From Sambucus nigra (Eukaryota; Streptophyta; Magnoliopsida; Dipsacales; Adoxaceae): a stretch of DNA of 64,000 nt. Positions 60,235 through 64,000 of the stretch are shown here, in pieces (the first letter of the stretch is position 1; each line of letters opens with the position of its first letter). Below the pieces are notes generated by a model. It did not search any database and was not told the DNA's origin. It worked only from the letters and a program-made list of their open reading frames with translations. The DNA is taken from positions 123,751,810-123,815,809 of the forward strand of contig OX422220.1 in NCBI GenBank assembly GCA_949130495.1, read 5' to 3'. A program made the translations under genes and the position numbers.

Positions 60235-60652
60235 TACTGCGTTTCGTGCGTGGGACGTCTCGCCGAAGCGAAATCCAAACAAGGAACCCCCCCCGTTACA
60301 CTACTCCTGACCGTATCGATCCTCGGGGTTCATTATGCCCTCAATGCAAGATGCATGTAACCCAAATGATTAATAACCAATTTTAATTAATTTATATTCC
60401 CAATTCTCAACAGTACACGGCGTTTCATGCGTGGGACGTCTCGCCGAAGCGAAATCCAAATAAGGAACCCCCCCGTTACACTACTCCTGGCACTGTCGAT
60501 CGTCGGGATAGGTGATAGATATATAATAATATAATGATGAGCATTAAGGACTAAACTTATCCCCAAGTTCCAACATTACACTGCGGTTCGTGCGTGGGAC
60601 GTCTCGCCGAAGCAAAATCCAAACAAGGAACCCCCCCGATACACTAATCCTG
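60235..60652. repeat. Three CG-rich units of about 75 bp in the 5' LTR
   Basis: Counterparts of 54586-55002. Confidence 0.92.
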
Positions 60653-61722
60653 GCAATGTAGGTCATTAAGGTCGGTTATGCCCTTGACACCCAAATACAA
60701 ACACAATTAAATAATAACCATCCAACCGAGCTATAACTCGAAGGACGCAGGCTCACATGCTATCATCCTCCAGCAGCCCATATGCGTAGCAAGCTGGGGT
60801 CACCTGGTGGGGTTCAACGGCACCCACCTCGTGATCTACTCACGCACACACGTCCGGGAAGCGGTCATAGTTCCTAACCGGCAGGTGAGAGCGTCACATA
60901 CCCCGACCTCTCACCCCCAAAATAAGTAAATATATATATATGTCATTTTCTGACCACAGAGGACGACTATGACCTGGGGAATATCCACACCCTGCATATT
61001 TGTCAGGATGCTCACCCTCAACGCACGAAACTTCCCAATGATAGCAAGGAGGGGGTATGCTTAACATGTATATACACCATATATAAGGTATACATACATC
61101 CCACATAATAAAGATACACCATTATATAAGGTATACCTGAAACATCATTTCCATGTTAATAATACGCACTTAGGCGCAGTTGATTTATGTCATAGTTTAG
61201 TATACTCTCTCATGATACACTAATCGTTAATACTCACGCATTTAACCCACTTAGTATATGCTATACTAAAGTCTCGCTTGAAGCTCCCATGTCACTTCTA
61301 ATAATGAATTGTCCTTTAATACAATTAAGTTAGGGATATTCTATATCCTATTGCACCTTAATGCATTTCTCACATTGTGAGATATCTCTCGATTCAATCA
61401 TTAATAAGGATATTTCTATATCCATGTGTACATCAATTAGCATTAGTAGGCATCCAATCATAATAGGGTTCATTTCATTTAAGAACCCTTTAAAGTTATC
61501 CCAAATAGAAGTGGACTCCCCCACTTAGAAAAATACCAAATTCTCGAATCGGTAATTCTTCAAATGTAGTCTATATGACTCCAATTATTTCTTATAGGGG
61601 AAACTCTCTAAAAGTCTCCAAAACATATTCCAAATATCTCCTAATGAGATCCCCAATCGACAACCTCGATCAAAGTGGGAAGAAAATCTCCCTAGAAAAC
61701 TTCCCCTCAAAAAGCCCTGTTT

Positions 61723-61925
61723 CCGAATCGATTCGGGCCTATTCCGAATCGATTCGGCCCAGCGAATCGATTCGACCAGGAAGGCGAATCGATTCGGGTC
61801 ATCAGACCTGGGACTCTGCCTCAGGCCGAATCGATTCGGCTAGGGGTCCGAATCGATTCGGTCACTAAGACCTGGGCACCTGCATATTTCCGAATCGATT
61901 CGGCAAGGGGACCGAATCGATTCGG
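61723..61925. repeat. Eightfold GAATCGATTC palindrome cluster, 5' LTR
   Basis: All eight copies are unchanged relative to 56074-56276, although each contains a CpG. Confidence 0.97.
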
Positions 61926-62646
61926 CCCTGCTGAAGCTCGAAAATGGCTACTGTTTAAGTAGCCAAAATACCCAAAAATCATTTTAATGGTTTTCCTTCC
62001 ATTTCTCTTCAACCCAATCACAAATATAACATTAATATTCATCCTAGAATACATATAAACTAATTTCTAACCTTAAATCCATTATATACAACACAAATCT
62101 AAGGTTTTTCCCCAAAAGTTAGGTTTTGACATTTTAAACCTAAAACCCAAAAATCAATCCACAAATCATGCAATAAATGGTACACAACAATTATTTAGCA
62201 AGTTTAATCACTTGCCTCGGGTTCGTAGGGTCTGAATCCGCCGGAAAATCCGCTTTCTCCCTCTTTCTCCTTCCTTTTCTTCTTCTTTCTTCTTCTCTCT
62301 TTCTCTTTCTCTCTCTCTTGGGAGAAATATCTCCTATAGTCTTTTAAGCTTAAATCCGAAAATACACATCTTTAAACGATAATACACACTTTAAATGACT
62401 CGGTGACTTTAATTCGAGTCAAACGGTCCTAATTTATTTCGGAACCCAAATAGACCCCAAGTACAGTCATTTTGACTTTCTCGACCCTTCCGGAAACAAT
62501 GGTACCCTCAGAAATCCCATTCGAGACACTTTCTAACAACTCCAAATTCTGACCTCAATTGCCAATTTTATTATTTCTCCAATAAAATATTATTTATCTC
62601 TCCCGAAATAAATAAATTAACGTCTCCAAGACCTCGGGTTGTTACA

Positions 62647-62651
62647 GTGTT
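62647..62651. repeat. Right target-site duplication GTGTT
   Basis: Exact partner of 53507-53511. Confidence 0.95.
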
Positions 62652-62808
62652 CAAATCCACCAGGAAAAAATAATTCAATAATCCCAAACAACAATGCCAA
62701 TAATAAAGATATATATATATTACAAATTCCTAGGGCCAACTAACTCAATGGCCATCTAAATGTTCAAATCCACCAGTTAACAACAATTCAAGAATCCCAA
62801 ACAAATCA

Positions 62809-62901
<93 letters not shown>

Positions 62902-63427
62902 AGAGAGAGAGAGAGGTGGTCGTCACTGTTGCAATTAGAGAGAGAAACCAAATTTCAATTACATTAGTGACCTCAAAACATACACACAATTTCAATAGCA
63001 TAAAAAAAATCAATACCCCCCCCCCCCCCCACACACACACAATTTCAATACCAATTTCAATTTTATAAAAAATAAAATCAATACCCCACATATACACACA
63101 GTGATCGACACACACACACACACTAACCCACACACATTGACCCCCCCCCCACACACACACACACTGACCCACATACACACACACACTAACCCAACAAACT
63201 CAAATCCCCATTTCCACTGCCCTACCGTTGTCCATATACACACACTGATGCACGCACACACAAACTCACACACACACACACACACAAAGGAAATAAAGAG
63301 AAGGGGAGAAAAACGTACCTATTGAGATAAGAGAGAGAATCATAGCAGCTTAAAGAGATAGAGAAATAAAAGAGGAAAATAAAATGAGCGAAAGAAAAAA
63401 CTGAAGCGGATAGGTATTTTTCTTTTT
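62652..63427. other. CACTA-1 right-hand part: duplicated segment and simple sequence
   Basis: The segment 53470-53511 plus 62652-62695 (AAATTCCTAGTGCCAACCAA to CAATAATCCCAAACAA) is repeated at 62723-62810, an 85-bp direct repeat whose first copy was split by the Gypsy insertion. Then follow (CT)n 62813-62844, (TA)n 62845-62897, (GA)n to 62915, two poly-C runs (about 63017 and 63141) and CACACA tracts to 63287. No gene; open frames here are simple-sequence artefacts. Confidence 0.85.
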
Positions 63428-63668
63428 AATGTTGTCACGGACGTGTCACGATCTTTGACTATGAAAACTTTACAAGGTTGTCATGTTCTTTGACCATGAC
63501 AACAGTCTTGTCACGATCTTTGACCATGATGAGTTCGTGATAATTGTTTGTCACAGACTAGTCAATATCAAAGACCATGACAAAAAATGCGTATTTTTTT
63601 GTCATAATATTTGACCGTGACAAGGGTGGTCAGGTTAAGGGTGGCATTTTAGCCTCTTTGGTGTAGTG
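63428..63668. repeat. CACTA-1 right terminal and subterminal repeats
   Basis: Words such as TGTCACGATCTTTGACxATGA and TTTGACCGTGACAAGG in both orientations, then TTTGGTGTAGTG at the end. They match the left end at 25640-25965 as decayed inverted copies. Confidence 0.85.
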
Positions 63669-64000
63669 AAACCTTAGTTTGATAAATTTTTGTGGTCAAT
63701 TAGAACTTCTTGAACATATTTGAGTGTTTGGGTTAAAATTTTTTTGTTACTAGTTCACACCCATTCATTCCATCCCACACTTTTGGACACATTAAAACTA
63801 TGCTAGTGTGTAAAGTTTACGTATTTTGTGTCATATTTTGTGGTAATTTATACCTATATATGTCTACCATATTTGCTTCGATATATTTTGCATATATATT
63901 ATATATGGTATTGTGTTGTATTTCTGAAATTTATTTTTTGAAAAAATTGAAAATTTTCAAAAATAGTTGGTGTTTGTTTGCCTTTGAGATGATCATTACA
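63669..64000 (+). mobile_element. Decayed plus-strand Copia element, right part (continues past window)
   Basis: GAGTGTTTGGGTTAAAATTT and TTGTTACTAGTTCACACCC (63731-63770) match the reverse complement of about 3890-3945 in the array copies. It resumes the element interrupted at 25639. No coding content. Confidence 0.75.

Larger units (their letters stand above)
53512..62646 (-). mobile_element. Gag-only Gypsy LTR retrotransposon (TR-GAG-like), 9.1 kb
   Basis: Two LTRs of 3486 and 3487 bp with TGTAACA...TGTCACA ends on the element strand, primer binding site, polypurine tract and an exact five-base duplication GTGTT. The internal region is only 2.16 kb and encodes Gag but no pol. The sequence beside the polypurine tract (TTTCGAGGACGAAATTC near 57020, minus strand) resembles the 3' end of chromovirus-type Gypsy elements, so it probably arose by loss of pol. 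The LTRs differ at about 17 positions by eye (around 0.5 percent), which implies recent insertion. It must move with enzymes from another element. Confidence 0.95.
59160..62646 (-). repeat. 5' LTR of the Gypsy element (3487 bp)
   Basis: Near-identical to 53512-56997; one extra C in the C-run at about 60287 explains the length difference. A transcript should start within it and read leftward into gag. Confidence 0.95.

Overview
This window is repeat-dominated nuclear DNA of a flowering plant. No intact host gene was found. Evidence for a plant: LTR retrotransposons primed by initiator-methionine tRNA, CACTA (En/Spm-type) transposons with plant TNP2/TNPA-like genes, and decayed pieces of plant genes (an HD-ZIP III START-domain gene, eEF2, possibly POT1). 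I cannot name the species; a eudicot is a guess. Nearly every base belongs to mobile elements, and most boundaries can be fixed to the base by terminal motifs and target-site duplications (TSDs).

Layout. (1) 1-14200: a tandem array, minus strand, of one non-autonomous Copia (SIRE-like gag) retrotransposon in which neighbouring copies share LTRs (period about 5.47 kb; LTRs at 1564-3231, 7036-8704, 12501-14200). All copies carry the same three gag stop codons. (2) 14201-14877 and 21762-22748: anonymous host or old-repeat DNA split by (3) 14883-21756, a complete single element of the same Copia family with TSD CATAT. (4) 22749-25639 and 63669-64000: an old, decayed plus-strand relative of that family, split by (5) CACTA-1, 25640-63668, a decayed CACTA element with TNP2-like and TNPA-like pseudogenes.

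CACTA-1 is itself interrupted by three insertions: a 424-bp hAT-type element (32271-32694, TSD TACATAAA); CACTA-3 (32812-53129, TSD TAG), a 20.3-kb element of a different CACTA family carrying host gene fragments; and a gag-only Gypsy element (53512-62646, TSD GTGTT) with two almost identical 3.49-kb LTRs and an open gag frame. CACTA-3 is in turn interrupted by CACTA-2 (41991-49631, TSD AAT), a younger relative of CACTA-1. The order of events is therefore old Copia, CACTA-1, then hAT, CACTA-3 and Gypsy in unknown order, with CACTA-2 after CACTA-3.

Most notable content: fragments of eEF2 and of an HD-ZIP III gene, the latter with its intron still splitting the miR165/166 target site, inside CACTA-3; a 66-bp near-perfect palindrome upstream of the CACTA-2 transposase with a decayed counterpart in CACTA-1; clusters of short CG-containing palindromes in the LTRs of two unrelated retrotransposon families; and the shared-LTR array. 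The only frame that looks able to encode a full protein is the Gypsy gag (58031-58981). All identifications are from reading the sequence; no database search was run.
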